NCBI GenBank assembly: GCA_017425765.1
Contig: JAFOXE010000221.1
Coordinates: forward strand, 1-6,752
Direction: 5' to 3'
DNA length: 6,752 nt
Origin: Paraprevotella sp.
GTDB taxonomy: Bacteria > Bacteroidota > Bacteroidia > Bacteroidales > Bacteroidaceae
The notes beneath the pieces are model-generated. The model was not told the origin of the DNA and searched no databases. It saw only the letters and a list, made by a program, of their open reading frames with translations. Position numbers and translations under genes: made by a program. Positions 1 to 6,171 of the stretch are shown piece by piece; within the stretch, counting starts at the first letter, position 1; every line of letters starts with the position of its first letter.

Positions 1-1175
1 ATAGTACTATTTACTATGAACGCGATATTATGGGTTTGGTTTATTTCGACAAAGAGCCCAAGAATCGTCAGTTTGCCCGTGTAGTTTGGGGTGGATTTAT
101 GTTTGCTGATGGCGTAGGTGCTGCTGCAAATGATAACGCCATCGATGCATGGTTGAGAACAGACGGAGGTTTGGACTTCTGGGGATTGGCCCACGAGTTA
201 GGCCATAATAATCAAATTACACCCGACTTCAAGTGGAGCGGTTGTGGTGAAACAACCAATAATATTTATTCTGCATGGGTACAATTCCATTTGGGAACTG
301 GTGAAAGACGTCTTGAGCACGAATGGTCGGGTATTGACGACTATTCAGGAATGCGTGGTGGACGTATGCAAACCTATATGGAGCAGGGTGTACGTTTAGG
401 AGTTGCTTGGCAATTGCAAGACGGACCTGATTATCACGGAGCGACTCCGGATATAAAATCTGTACCTGAAATGGATTATAATGGTAATTATACGGGCAAG
501 ATGGTATCTACCGGAACACGTAACTACGACCACTTCGTGAAGTTGGTTCCACTATGGCAGTTGCTTCTATATTGTGATCAAGCCGGCTACTCACCTCATG
601 TATATGGAAAGGTTATTGAAAGTTACCGTAAGGAAAGTACGCCAAACATCAGCAACGGAAAGCGTCAGATGCGTTTCATGAAGTTGGTATGTGATTCTAC
701 GGGTCTAAACTTCTTACCGTTCTTCGAGAAGGCCGGTATGCTTCGCCCAATTTGTGCTTACATAGAGGACTATAGTGCTGGATGGAATATGATTAGCGAG
801 GATATGATTAACGAGTTGAAGCAATACGTAGCAGAAAAGGGTTATCCAATGCCGCAGGGTGAGGTGAACTACATTAGTGCTAATAACTGGCGTTGCTATG
901 CAGAGAAACTCGCTGTAAGCGGAACATTGAATGACGGTTGTACTAAGTCGACAGGCTATGTTACTGTAGATCACAATAAGTGGAAAAATGTGGTGGCCTA
1001 TGAAACTTATGATGCTAATGGTAAATTGTTGCGTATTACTATGGCTGGTTTGGGTTGCGAGAACATTTACAATACTTATACAAAGGTGTTGTATCCGAGC
1101 AACATCAAGGAGAAATCAGCTTATATTATGGCTGTAGGTTGGGACGGTACAAGAGTTAAGTGCTATCAACCCTAA
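1..1175 (+). CDS. M60-like zinc metallopeptidase, C-terminal part (5' end outside window)
   Basis: This reading frame is open from the left edge (first whole codon at 3), so the Met at 30 is internal and the N-terminus is missing. Numbering from that Met, the gluzincin motif HELGH is at residues 55-59, with a downstream glutamate at 74 in GETTNNIY. This fits the M60/enhancin pattern HExxH-x(8-28)-E: two zinc histidines, the catalytic Glu56 and the third ligand Glu74. The preceding residues (about 19-50, VVWGGFMFADG to GGLDFWG) and the helical region to about 270 also look like the M60 domain. Residues about 278-381 appear to be a separate beta-rich domain resembling the M60 C-terminal domain. 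Bacteroidales members are usually lipoproteins or secreted proteins that cleave mucin-type glycoproteins; neither signal peptide nor substrate can be judged here. A terminator follows, so the gene ends its transcript. The family call is firm; the mucin role is inferred from relatives. Confidence 0.92.
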   Translation, partial: STIYYERDIMGLVYFDKEPKNRQFARVVWGGFMFADGVGAAANDNAIDAWLRTDGGLDFWGLAHELGHNNQITPDFKWSGCGETTNNIYSAWVQFHLGTGERRLEHEWSGIDDYSGMRGGRMQTYMEQGVRLGVAWQLQDGPDYHGATPDIKSVPEMDYNGNYTGKMVSTGTRNYDHFVKLVPLWQLLLYCDQAGYSPHVYGKVIESYRKESTPNISNGKRQMRFMKLVCDSTGLNFLPFFEKAGMLRPICAYIEDYSAGWNMISEDMINELKQYVAEKGYPMPQGEVNYISANNWRCYAEKLAVSGTLNDGCTKSTGYVTVDHNKWKNVVAYETYDANGKLLRITMAGLGCENIYNTYTKVLYPSNIKEKSAYIMAVGWDGTRVKCYQP

Positions 1176-1198
1176 TTGATGTATAAATGAATATGTAG

Positions 1199-1231
1199 CC
1201 GCCCGTAAGATGTTGTCTTACGGGCGGTTTT
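1199..1231 (+). terminator. Intrinsic terminator after the M60 peptidase gene
   Basis: A perfect 12-bp stem (CCGCCCGTAAGA at 1199-1210 pairing with 1216-1227) closes a 5-base loop TGTTG and runs directly into TTTT, then GCTTT. It starts 23 bases after the stop codon. It should insulate the pfl promoter from upstream transcription. No comparable T-run exists on the other side, so it looks one-directional. Confidence 0.93.
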
Positions 1232-1271
1232 GCTTTCGTTGTTGCGTTTTTTAACGTATGCAATGCTTAAA

Positions 1272-1289
1272 ATACCTACTATTAGGTAT
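1272..1289. promoter_or_regulatory. Candidate operator: 18-bp palindrome upstream of pflB
   Basis: ATACCTACTATTAGGTAT consists of 7-bp perfect inverted arms (1272-1278 and 1283-1289) around a 4-base centre. It abuts the predicted -33 element of the pflB promoter, and its centre lies about 45 bases before the predicted transcription start. That is close to where class II activators of the CRP/FNR family bind. The half-site does not match the E. coli FNR consensus TTGAT, nor TTGTGA of Rex or CRP, so the binding protein is unknown. The symmetry is seen; the regulatory role is inferred. Confidence 0.4.
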
Positions 1290-1319
1290 ATGTAAAGTCG
1301 TTGATATTGCGTACCTTTG
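1289..1319 (+). promoter_or_regulatory. Bacteroidetes-type promoter for pflBA
   Basis: TACCTTTG at 1312-1319 matches the Bacteroidetes -7 consensus TAnnTTTG. A weak -33 element, TATG (1289-1292; consensus TTTG), lies 19 bases upstream. The predicted start is near 1326, giving a leader of about 68 bases before the pflB ATG. A second, less good candidate is TATTTTG at 1361-1367, one base short in the spacer, which would give a leader of about 20 bases. The gap from 1232 to 1393 holds no gene that I can support. Confidence 0.6.
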
Positions 1320-1393
1320 TATGCAAATGGTAGTAGGCGACTATTTACATTCGATATAACTATTTTGTACATAATAATTAAACCACATTACGT

Positions 1394-3634
1394 ATGAGAT
1401 TTAATAATGAGAGCTGGGCCGGCTTTAAAGGCGATGTTTGGAAAAAGGAGATAAACGTACGCGATTTTATTCAGAACAACTACACACCTTATTTAGGTGA
1501 TGATTCTTTTTTGACCCCTTCTTCGGAGAAAACCCGTAAGGTGTGGAACAAACTTACGGAGATGTTTAAGGAAGAACGCGAACGTGGTGTATATGATGCA
1601 GAAACAAAAACTCCACAAACCATCACTACTTACGGCGCCGGATACATAGATAAAGAGAACGAGGTTATTGTGGGATTGCAGACCGATGCTCCCTTGAAGC
1701 GCGGAATCTTTCCTAAAGGCGGTATTCGCATGGTGGAAAACAGTTTGGAGGCATATGGCTATAAATTAGATCCGATGACCAAAGAAATCTTCACAAAGTA
1801 TCGCAAGACACATAATGAAGGTGTGTTCTCGGCCTACACCGACGAAATGATGGCTGCTCGTCGTTCTGCCATTATTACCGGTTTGCCTGATGCTTACGGT
1901 CGTGGTCGTATCATTGGTGACTATCGTCGTGTGGCTCTATACGGAACTACAATTCTAATTGAAGAGAAGAAGAACTTCCAGAAGCGCCTAGATATTCAGG
2001 AAATCACTGACGATATCATCCAGGCACGTGAGGAGATTACAGAACAAATTAAGGCCTTGAAGGACTTTGAAAAGATGTGTGCATCGTATGGCTTTGATGT
2101 GAGCCGCCCTGCGGAGAATGCACGTGAGGCAGTACAGTTCGTTTACTTGGCCTATTTGGCAGCTGTAAAAGACCAAGATGGCGCAGCTATGTCTATTGGT
2201 CGTACCGCTACGTTCCTTGATATTTACATTGAAAAGGATATTAAGGAAGGTCGTTTGACCGAGGATGAAGCGCAAGAACTTATTGACCAAATGATTATTA
2301 AGTTGCGCATTGTTCGTTTCTTGCGTACACCGGAATACAACGATTTGTTCTCCGGTGACCCTGTTTGGGTAACAGAATCTCTTGGTGGTATGGGCCTTGA
2401 TGGTCGTACTTTGGTTACTAAGACTTGTTTCCGTTATTTGCACACCTTGTACAATCTTGGTCCGGCACCGGAACCAAACTTGACTGTACTTTGGGCTGAT
2501 AAATTGCCCGAGAATTGGAAAAGATTCTGTGCAAAGGTTTCTATTGACACCTCTGCAATCCAATACGAGAACGACGACTTGATGCGCGTAGACTATGGTG
2601 ATGACTATGGTATTGCTTGCTGCGTGTCGCCGATGAAGATAGGTAAGCAAATGCAGTATTTCGGTGCTCGTGCCAACTTGGCTAAATGTTTGCTATATGC
2701 CATCAACGGTGGTCGTGACGAATGTAGTGGTGTGCAGGTGGCTCCACAATATGAACCTATAACCAGCGAGTATTTAGATTACGAAGAAGTGATGCAAAAG
2801 TACGAGCAGATGATGCGTTGGCTTGCCAAGGTATACGTAAATGCATTGAAGATTATTCACTATATGCATGATAAATACGCATACGAAGCTTTCGAGATGG
2901 CTTTGCACGATGGAAATGTTCAACGTATCCGTGCTACCGGCATTGCAGGTCTTTCTATTGTAGCAGACTCTTTGGCTGCTATACGCGATTGTAAGGTAAA
3001 GGTTATTCGTGACGAGCGTGGTTTGGCCGTAGACTTTGAACGTGAGGGTGACTATGTACCATTTGGTAACAACGACGATCGTACCGATCAGATTGCGGTA
3101 GATATTACCGAGAAGTTCATGGAGTACTTGCGTCAGCACGAAACATATCGTCATGCAGTGCCCACCCAATCAATCCTTACCATTACAAGTAATGTGGTAT
3201 ACGGAAAGAAGACCGGTTCTACTCCGGATGGTCGTCCCGGTGGTGCACCATTTGCTCCGGGTGCTAACCCAATGAACGGTCGTGACAAGAAGGGTGCTGT
3301 TGCCGCGTTGGCTTCTGTGGCCAAGTTGCCGTTCCAACACGCACACGACGGTATTTCTTATACCTTTGCTGTTTCTCCTGCTACGCTTGGTAAGGAAAGC
3401 ACAGTTCAGGTAGACAATTTGGTGAGCTTGCTCAACGGATACTTCGTTCCTACCGGTGGTCAGCATTTGAACGTGAACGTGTTTGACAAGGAACTTCTAA
3501 TCGATGCTATGGAACATCCCGAGAAGTATCCGCAACTTACCATCCGAGTATCGGGTTATGCCGTGAACTTTGTTAAGTTGACTCGCGAACAACAATTAGA
3601 TGTTATTTCACGTACGATTAACCAAGCCCTGTAA
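1394..3634 (+). CDS. pflB: Formate C-acetyltransferase (pyruvate formate-lyase)
   Basis: Cytoplasmic glycyl-radical enzyme converting pyruvate and CoA to acetyl-CoA and formate in anaerobic fermentation. The 746-residue length is close to the 760 of the E. coli enzyme. The adjacent catalytic cysteines are Cys409-Cys410 in [20 protein letters not shown]. The radical glycine is Gly721 in the C-terminal motif RVSGYAV, the place where PflA abstracts hydrogen. Trp325 in DPVWVTE corresponds to the conserved active-site tryptophan. The N-terminus ([20 protein letters not shown]) lines up with classical PflB, supporting the ATG at 1394. No Shine-Dalgarno sequence precedes it; the leader is A/T-rich, as is usual in this phylum. 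The paired cysteines and overall likeness point to true PflB rather than a glycerol or diol dehydratase, which lack the double cysteine. It is the first gene of a two-gene operon with its activase; the usual focA is absent. Confidence 0.98.
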   Translation: MRFNNESWAGFKGDVWKKEINVRDFIQNNYTPYLGDDSFLTPSSEKTRKVWNKLTEMFKEERERGVYDAETKTPQTITTYGAGYIDKENEVIVGLQTDAPLKRGIFPKGGIRMVENSLEAYGYKLDPMTKEIFTKYRKTHNEGVFSAYTDEMMAARRSAIITGLPDAYGRGRIIGDYRRVALYGTTILIEEKKNFQKRLDIQEITDDIIQAREEITEQIKALKDFEKMCASYGFDVSRPAENAREAVQFVYLAYLAAVKDQDGAAMSIGRTATFLDIYIEKDIKEGRLTEDEAQELIDQMIIKLRIVRFLRTPEYNDLFSGDPVWVTESLGGMGLDGRTLVTKTCFRYLHTLYNLGPAPEPNLTVLWADKLPENWKRFCAKVSIDTSAIQYENDDLMRVDYGDDYGIACCVSPMKIGKQMQYFGARANLAKCLLYAINGGRDECSGVQVAPQYEPITSEYLDYEEVMQKYEQMMRWLAKVYVNALKIIHYMHDKYAYEAFEMALHDGNVQRIRATGIAGLSIVADSLAAIRDCKVKVIRDERGLAVDFEREGDYVPFGNNDDRTDQIAVDITEKFMEYLRQHETYRHAVPTQSILTITSNVVYGKKTGSTPDGRPGGAPFAPGANPMNGRDKKGAVAALASVAKLPFQHAHDGISYTFAVSPATLGKESTVQVDNLVSLLNGYFVPTGGQHLNVNVFDKELLIDAMEHPEKYPQLTIRVSGYAVNFVKLTREQQLDVISRTINQAL

Positions 3635-4377
3635 TGGCAGAAATCGTAGGACGCATACATTCATTAGAGAGTTTCGGGACCGTTGACGGTCCCGGAATTC
3701 GTTTTGTAACCTTCCTTCAAGGGTGTCCTTTGCGTTGTCTGTACTGTCACAACCCCGACACATGGAATCCGAAGGGAAAGGTGGCCTATGAGTATACTCC
3801 CCAGCAACTTCTCGATGAAGTATTACGTTACCGCAATTTTATTGTGCGAGGCGGTGTTACGTTGACCGGTGGTGAGCCTTTGATGCAACCTGCGTTCTGC
3901 AGGGAATTTTTCCGCTTGTGCCGTGAAGAAGGCTTGCACACCACAATAGATACGGCCGGTTCTATCGTCAACGAACAGACACTTTCCGTACTTGATTATA
4001 CCGATCTTGTGCTGCTTGATATCAAAGCATTGGACGCCGAAAAATGCAAACATGTATGTGCTGCCGACGGAAGAAATACGTTGCGTTTCCTTGACGAATT
4101 GCAGGCGCGCAGCATCCCTACATGGATCAGACATGTGGTAGTGCCCGGTTTGACTGATGATGAGGCCGGTTTGGATCGACTTGTGTCTTATGTGAAGTCT
4201 TATACGGTGGTGGAGAAAATAGAATGGCTTCCTTATCACACTATGGGAACGTTTAAGTATAAAGAGTTAGGGATTGATTATCCTCTTGAGGGCGTATTGC
4301 CTTTGAGTGCCGATCGCATTAAGACGATAAAGGAGAAATACAAAGATGCTCTAAATAGAGAATCGTCTGCAGAATAG
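3634..4377 (+). CDS. pflA: Pyruvate formate-lyase activating enzyme (radical SAM)
   Basis: Radical SAM enzyme that uses S-adenosylmethionine and a [4Fe-4S] cluster to place the glycyl radical on Gly721 of the neighbouring PflB. Its 247 residues match the family size (E. coli 246). Cluster ligands Cys31, Cys35 and Cys38 form CPLRCLYC; the SAM-contacting motif GGEP is at 79-82. DTAG (106-109), LLDIK (127-131) and WIRHVVVPG (164-172) are family-typical segments. The N-terminal SFGTVDGPGIRFV segment is characteristic of glycyl-radical activases. There is no second ferredoxin-like cysteine cluster, which separates it from the larger activases of other glycyl-radical enzymes. The ATG shares its A with the pflB stop codon (TAATG), so translation is probably coupled; I see no separate promoter or Shine-Dalgarno site. 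A strong hairpin lies at codons 13-22. Confidence 0.97.
   Translation: MAEIVGRIHSLESFGTVDGPGIRFVTFLQGCPLRCLYCHNPDTWNPKGKVAYEYTPQQLLDEVLRYRNFIVRGGVTLTGGEPLMQPAFCREFFRLCREEGLHTTIDTAGSIVNEQTLSVLDYTDLVLLDIKALDAEKCKHVCAADGRNTLRFLDELQARSIPTWIRHVVVPGLTDDEAGLDRLVSYVKSYTVVEKIEWLPYHTMGTFKYKELGIDYPLEGVLPLSADRIKTIKEKYKDALNRESSAE
3672..3697 (+). other. Strong hairpin within the first codons of pflA
   Basis: An 11-bp stem pairs 3672-3682 (TTTCGGGACCG) with 3687-3697 around the tetraloop TTGA; only one pair is a G-U wobble. It begins 38 bases after the A of the pflA start codon. The same bases encode the conserved SFGTVDGPG segment, so coding constraint explains part of the symmetry. There is no T-run, so it is not a terminator. 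A role in damping pflA translation or protecting an mRNA end is only an inference. Confidence 0.5.
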
Positions 4378-4392
4378 TTGGCTCTGACTATG

Positions 4393-4407
4393 ATGTAGAA
4401 AATACAT
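4393..4407 (+). repeat. Small inverted repeat directly before the larger hairpin
   Basis: ATGTA (4393-4397) and TACAT (4403-4407) can pair around a GAAAA loop. It starts 15 bases after the pflA stop and abuts the larger hairpin at 4408. On its own it is weak; it is listed because it is the first of several consecutive foldable elements in this gap. Confidence 0.35.
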
Positions 4408-4456
4408 TCAGGTGCGTTGCAATATACTTATATTCAAGTTGTTGTAGCGCACCTGA
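4408..4456 (+). repeat. Long imperfect hairpin in the pflA 3' region
   Basis: Bases 4408-4424 pair with 4440-4456 over 17 positions: 9 perfect outer pairs (TCAGGTGCG with CGCACCTGA), then 8 more, of which 3 are G-U wobbles. After one bulged T, ACTT (4426-4429) pairs with AAGT (4436-4439), leaving a 6-base loop. The wobble pairs favour folding as RNA of the plus strand. No T-run follows, so it is not a standard terminator. It could protect the 3' end of the pfl mRNA, or be a REP-like palindromic unit. Confidence 0.6.
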
Positions 4457-4467
4457 TGTGTATACAA

Positions 4468-4523
4468 ACTACATGCTCATCTCAACGCTTCAAGACGCAG
4501 GTGTAGATGCCTACTACATGCTC
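4468..4523 (+). repeat. 11-bp direct repeat ACTACATGCTC (two copies)
   Basis: ACTACATGCTC occurs at 4468-4478 and again at 4513-4523, 45 bases apart. The second copy spans the tip of the terminator hairpin; the first lies in the spacer between the two large hairpins. This suggests that part of the gap arose by local duplication, or that it is built from a repeated module. Two copies are too few to name a repeat family. Confidence 0.45.
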
Positions 4524-4556
4524 GTGTAGAGGGCACCTACACCTACGTGTCTTTTT
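4494..4556 (+). terminator. Likely pflBA terminator: large hairpin with T-run
   Basis: Bases 4499-4518 pair with 4525-4544 over 20 positions: 18 paired, one of them a wobble, with mismatches at 4507/4536 and 4513/4530. The loop is TGCTCG. The stem can extend outward by GAC (4494-4496) with GTC (4549-4551) after an internal loop, bringing it directly against TTTTT at 4552-4556. It lies about 120 bases after the pflA stop, with no other gene between, and is the best termination site for the operon. The stem is longer than usual for a terminator. Confidence 0.7.
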
Positions 4557-4630
4557 AGAGGATTCTTCGCCTTCGTGTGTTTATAAGAATTTAAGGTTTT
4601 GATCTGAACAACATTTATTGTTTTATGATG

Positions 4631-4661
4631 TTTAGGAAATAAAAAATGATTGTTATCTTTG
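4631..4661 (+). promoter_or_regulatory. Bacteroidetes-type promoter for the phosphoesterase gene
   Basis: TATCTTTG (4654-4661) is a full match to the -7 consensus TAnnTTTG, and TTTA (4631-4634) is a 3-of-4 match to the -33 TTTG at a spacing of 19 bases. Counting the last G as -7 puts the transcription start near 4668, only about 4 bases before the ATG at 4672. The rest of the gap 4378-4671 consists of the hairpins listed separately and A/T-rich sequence; I see no small gene in it. Confidence 0.65.
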
Positions 4662-4671
4662 TGCTTTGGTT

Positions 4672-5481
4672 ATGAGTAAGTATATAAATTGCATATTTTT
4701 TCTTCTAATAGTGTTGTTTTTCGCGGGTTGCGACATGATTGAGTACCATCCATACGAGGCACGTGTGGAGGGCGAAACCGGTATCAATGCAAAGAACATA
4801 AATTTGATACAAAAGAGGTTGGAAGGGAAAAAGGAATTTAAGTTTGCGATGATTAGCGACACTCAGCGCAGTTATGATGAGACGAAGAAAGTTGTTGCGG
4901 CGATTAATGCGCGTGGCGACATCAGCTTTGTGATTCATGGCGGAGATCAAGCAGACTTTGGATTGACAAAGGAATTTCTTTGGACCAGAAACATCCTAAA
5001 TAACTTATACATGCCTTATGTGGTGCTTCTTGGTAATCATGATTGTTTGGGCACGGGCGAAGACGTGTATAAGGAGATTTACGGCCATGCAAATTTTGCA
5101 TTTACGGCCGGAAATGTACGCTTTGTGTGTTTGAATACGAATGCATTGGAATATGACTACAGCGTACCGGTTCCCGATTTTGATTTTATAGAGGAAGAGA
5201 TAAATAGAGAACCCAACGGAGTAGAGAAGACCATTGTGGCAATGCATGTGCCACCCGGTGATGTAGAATTCAATAATAATGTGCGTAAGCCTTTTGAACG
5301 TTATTTGTTGGAATTGAGAGGAATACAATTCTGCTTGTACGGACATAATCACTATTTCGACGAAAAAGAATTCTTTGGAGATGGATTGATGTACTATGGG
5401 TGTACCAATGTGGCGAATAAAGGTTATTTTGTAATCACCATTAAAGAGGACGGGTATGAGATTGAGAAATGTTCTTTTTAG
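4672..5481 (+). CDS. Calcineurin-like metallophosphoesterase lipoprotein
   Basis: 269 residues if the ATG at 4672 is used; an in-frame TTG at 4666 would add two residues but is a poorer start. Residues 1-20 form a lipoprotein signal peptide with lipobox FAGC, so Cys20 should be lipid-modified and the enzyme anchored to a membrane outside the cytoplasm. Metallophosphoesterase motifs appear in order: SDTQ (62-65, a D-x-Q form of the usual D-x-H), GGDQAD (90-95), GNHD (121-124), His192 in AMHVPP, and GHNH (224-227). All metal-site blocks are thus present. The substrate cannot be read from sequence; the fold serves nucleotide, phospholipid and protein phosphate esterases. It has its own promoter and no visible ribosome binding site, and it overlaps the next gene by 26 bases, suggesting a two-gene operon. 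Family and lipoprotein calls are strong; side of the membrane and substrate are unknown. Confidence 0.92.
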   Translation: MSKYINCIFFLLIVLFFAGCDMIEYHPYEARVEGETGINAKNINLIQKRLEGKKEFKFAMISDTQRSYDETKKVVAAINARGDISFVIHGGDQADFGLTKEFLWTRNILNNLYMPYVVLLGNHDCLGTGEDVYKEIYGHANFAFTAGNVRFVCLNTNALEYDYSVPVPDFDFIEEEINREPNGVEKTIVAMHVPPGDVEFNNNVRKPFERYLLELRGIQFCLYGHNHYFDEKEFFGDGLMYYGCTNVANKGYFVITIKEDGYEIEKCSF

Positions 5482-6148
5482 TATTCTGTGTGGTGCTTGT
5501 ATGACTCTATCCGCTCATGGAGTAGATTCTTTGAGTAGTGAGGTGTTGGCCGATGGAGTGGGCATGATGTATGTGCCGGAACGTTCAATATATGAGATCC
5601 GCAAGGCAAATCGTGAGCGTCAATGGCAACGCCTTATTCCCACACACTTGAAGCTGCAATATGCCGGAAGCATCGGCTTTATGTCGTTAGGTGTAGGTTG
5701 GTCGTATGGAAAGTCAAATCAGTGGGAAACTGATTTGATGTTTGGTTTTGTGCCTAAATATGATAGCGATAAAAATAAATTAGTATTTACTGTGAAACAG
5801 AGCTATATCCCCTGGATAGTTCGCTTTGGTGATAGTGATTTCAATTTCAAACCACTCGCATGCGGTGTGTTCTTCTCGTCGGTGTTGACCGGTGATTTCT
5901 GGATCAGTGAGCCCGACCGATATCCCGGAGGATATTATAATTTCTCTACTCGTTTTCGTGCGAATATCTTTTTGGGGCAGCGCATCACTTACTTTCATCC
6001 CCGCGAAAAGCGTACTTATATTCAGGGATGTTCGTTGTATTATGAGTTCAGTGCTTGCGATGCCGATTTAGTTACCTTCTTTGGCGACAAGTGTATCAAA
6101 ATTGAGGATATATTAAGTTTGGCCTTGGGTCTTAAGGTGCACTTGTAA
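5456..6148 (+). CDS. Exported protein, probable outer-membrane beta-barrel, unknown function
   Basis: I do not recognise a named family. The 230-residue product begins with a signal peptide: RLR, a hydrophobic stretch from about residue 6 to 18, and an AHG site at 20-22 fitting signal peptidase I. Cys15 lacks a lipobox, so it is probably not a lipoprotein. The mature part alternates polar and aromatic or hydrophobic residues in short segments separated by Gly/Asp/Asn turns (for example LQYAGSIGFMSLGVGWSYG near 57-75, and RFRANIFLGQRITYF near 163-177). It ends in an amphipathic strand, LALGLKVHL. This resembles a small outer-membrane barrel of roughly 8 strands. Starting at ATG 5456 overlaps the phosphoesterase by 26 bases; the next Met (codon 16) would destroy the signal peptide, so the overlap is probably real. 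Coupling to the phosphoesterase suggests joint function, which is inference. Barrel topology is a judgement by eye. Confidence 0.8.
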   Translation: MRLRNVLFSILCGACMTLSAHGVDSLSSEVLADGVGMMYVPERSIYEIRKANRERQWQRLIPTHLKLQYAGSIGFMSLGVGWSYGKSNQWETDLMFGFVPKYDSDKNKLVFTVKQSYIPWIVRFGDSDFNFKPLACGVFFSSVLTGDFWISEPDRYPGGYYNFSTRFRANIFLGQRITYFHPREKRTYIQGCSLYYEFSACDADLVTFFGDKCIKIEDILSLALGLKVHL

Positions 6149-6171
6149 TACCTTCATCTCCGCAAATATGT

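Noticed and set aside
1245..1256. CGTT-TTTT-AACG inverted repeat after the M60 terminator
   Set aside because: A 4-bp stem around a T-run is expected by chance in A/T-rich spacer DNA.
1172..1372. A 66-codon minus-strand frame across the gap before pflB
   Set aside because: It covers the M60 terminator and the pfl promoter, has no family likeness and no promoter of its own; a chance frame is more likely.
1988..2650. A 220-codon open frame on the minus strand opposite pflB
   Set aside because: It lies wholly inside a certain gene, and its translation is Cys/His/Thr-rich with no recognisable motif. It is a shadow of pflB codon usage, as are the other minus-strand frames at 2774-3169, 3170-3466 and 3823-4239.
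4607..4622. AACAA...TTGTT inverted repeat with following T's, as a second terminator
   Set aside because: Only 5 A/T-rich pairs with a 6-base loop; too weak to call.
4666..4671. TTG at 4666 as the start of the phosphoesterase
   Set aside because: It adds only two residues, is a rarer start codon, and lies before the predicted transcription start; ATG 4672 gives a good lipoprotein signal peptide.
4378..4671. CRISPR array or small structured RNA gene in the hairpin-rich gap
   Set aside because: There are only two copies of an 11-bp repeat and no regular spacing, and no promoter motif precedes the hairpins; terminator plus palindromic elements explain it better.
4653..4950. Minus-strand frames (69 and 81 codons) over the start of the phosphoesterase gene
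   Set aside because: They overlap a clear lipoprotein gene with its promoter and show no motifs; treated as shadows.
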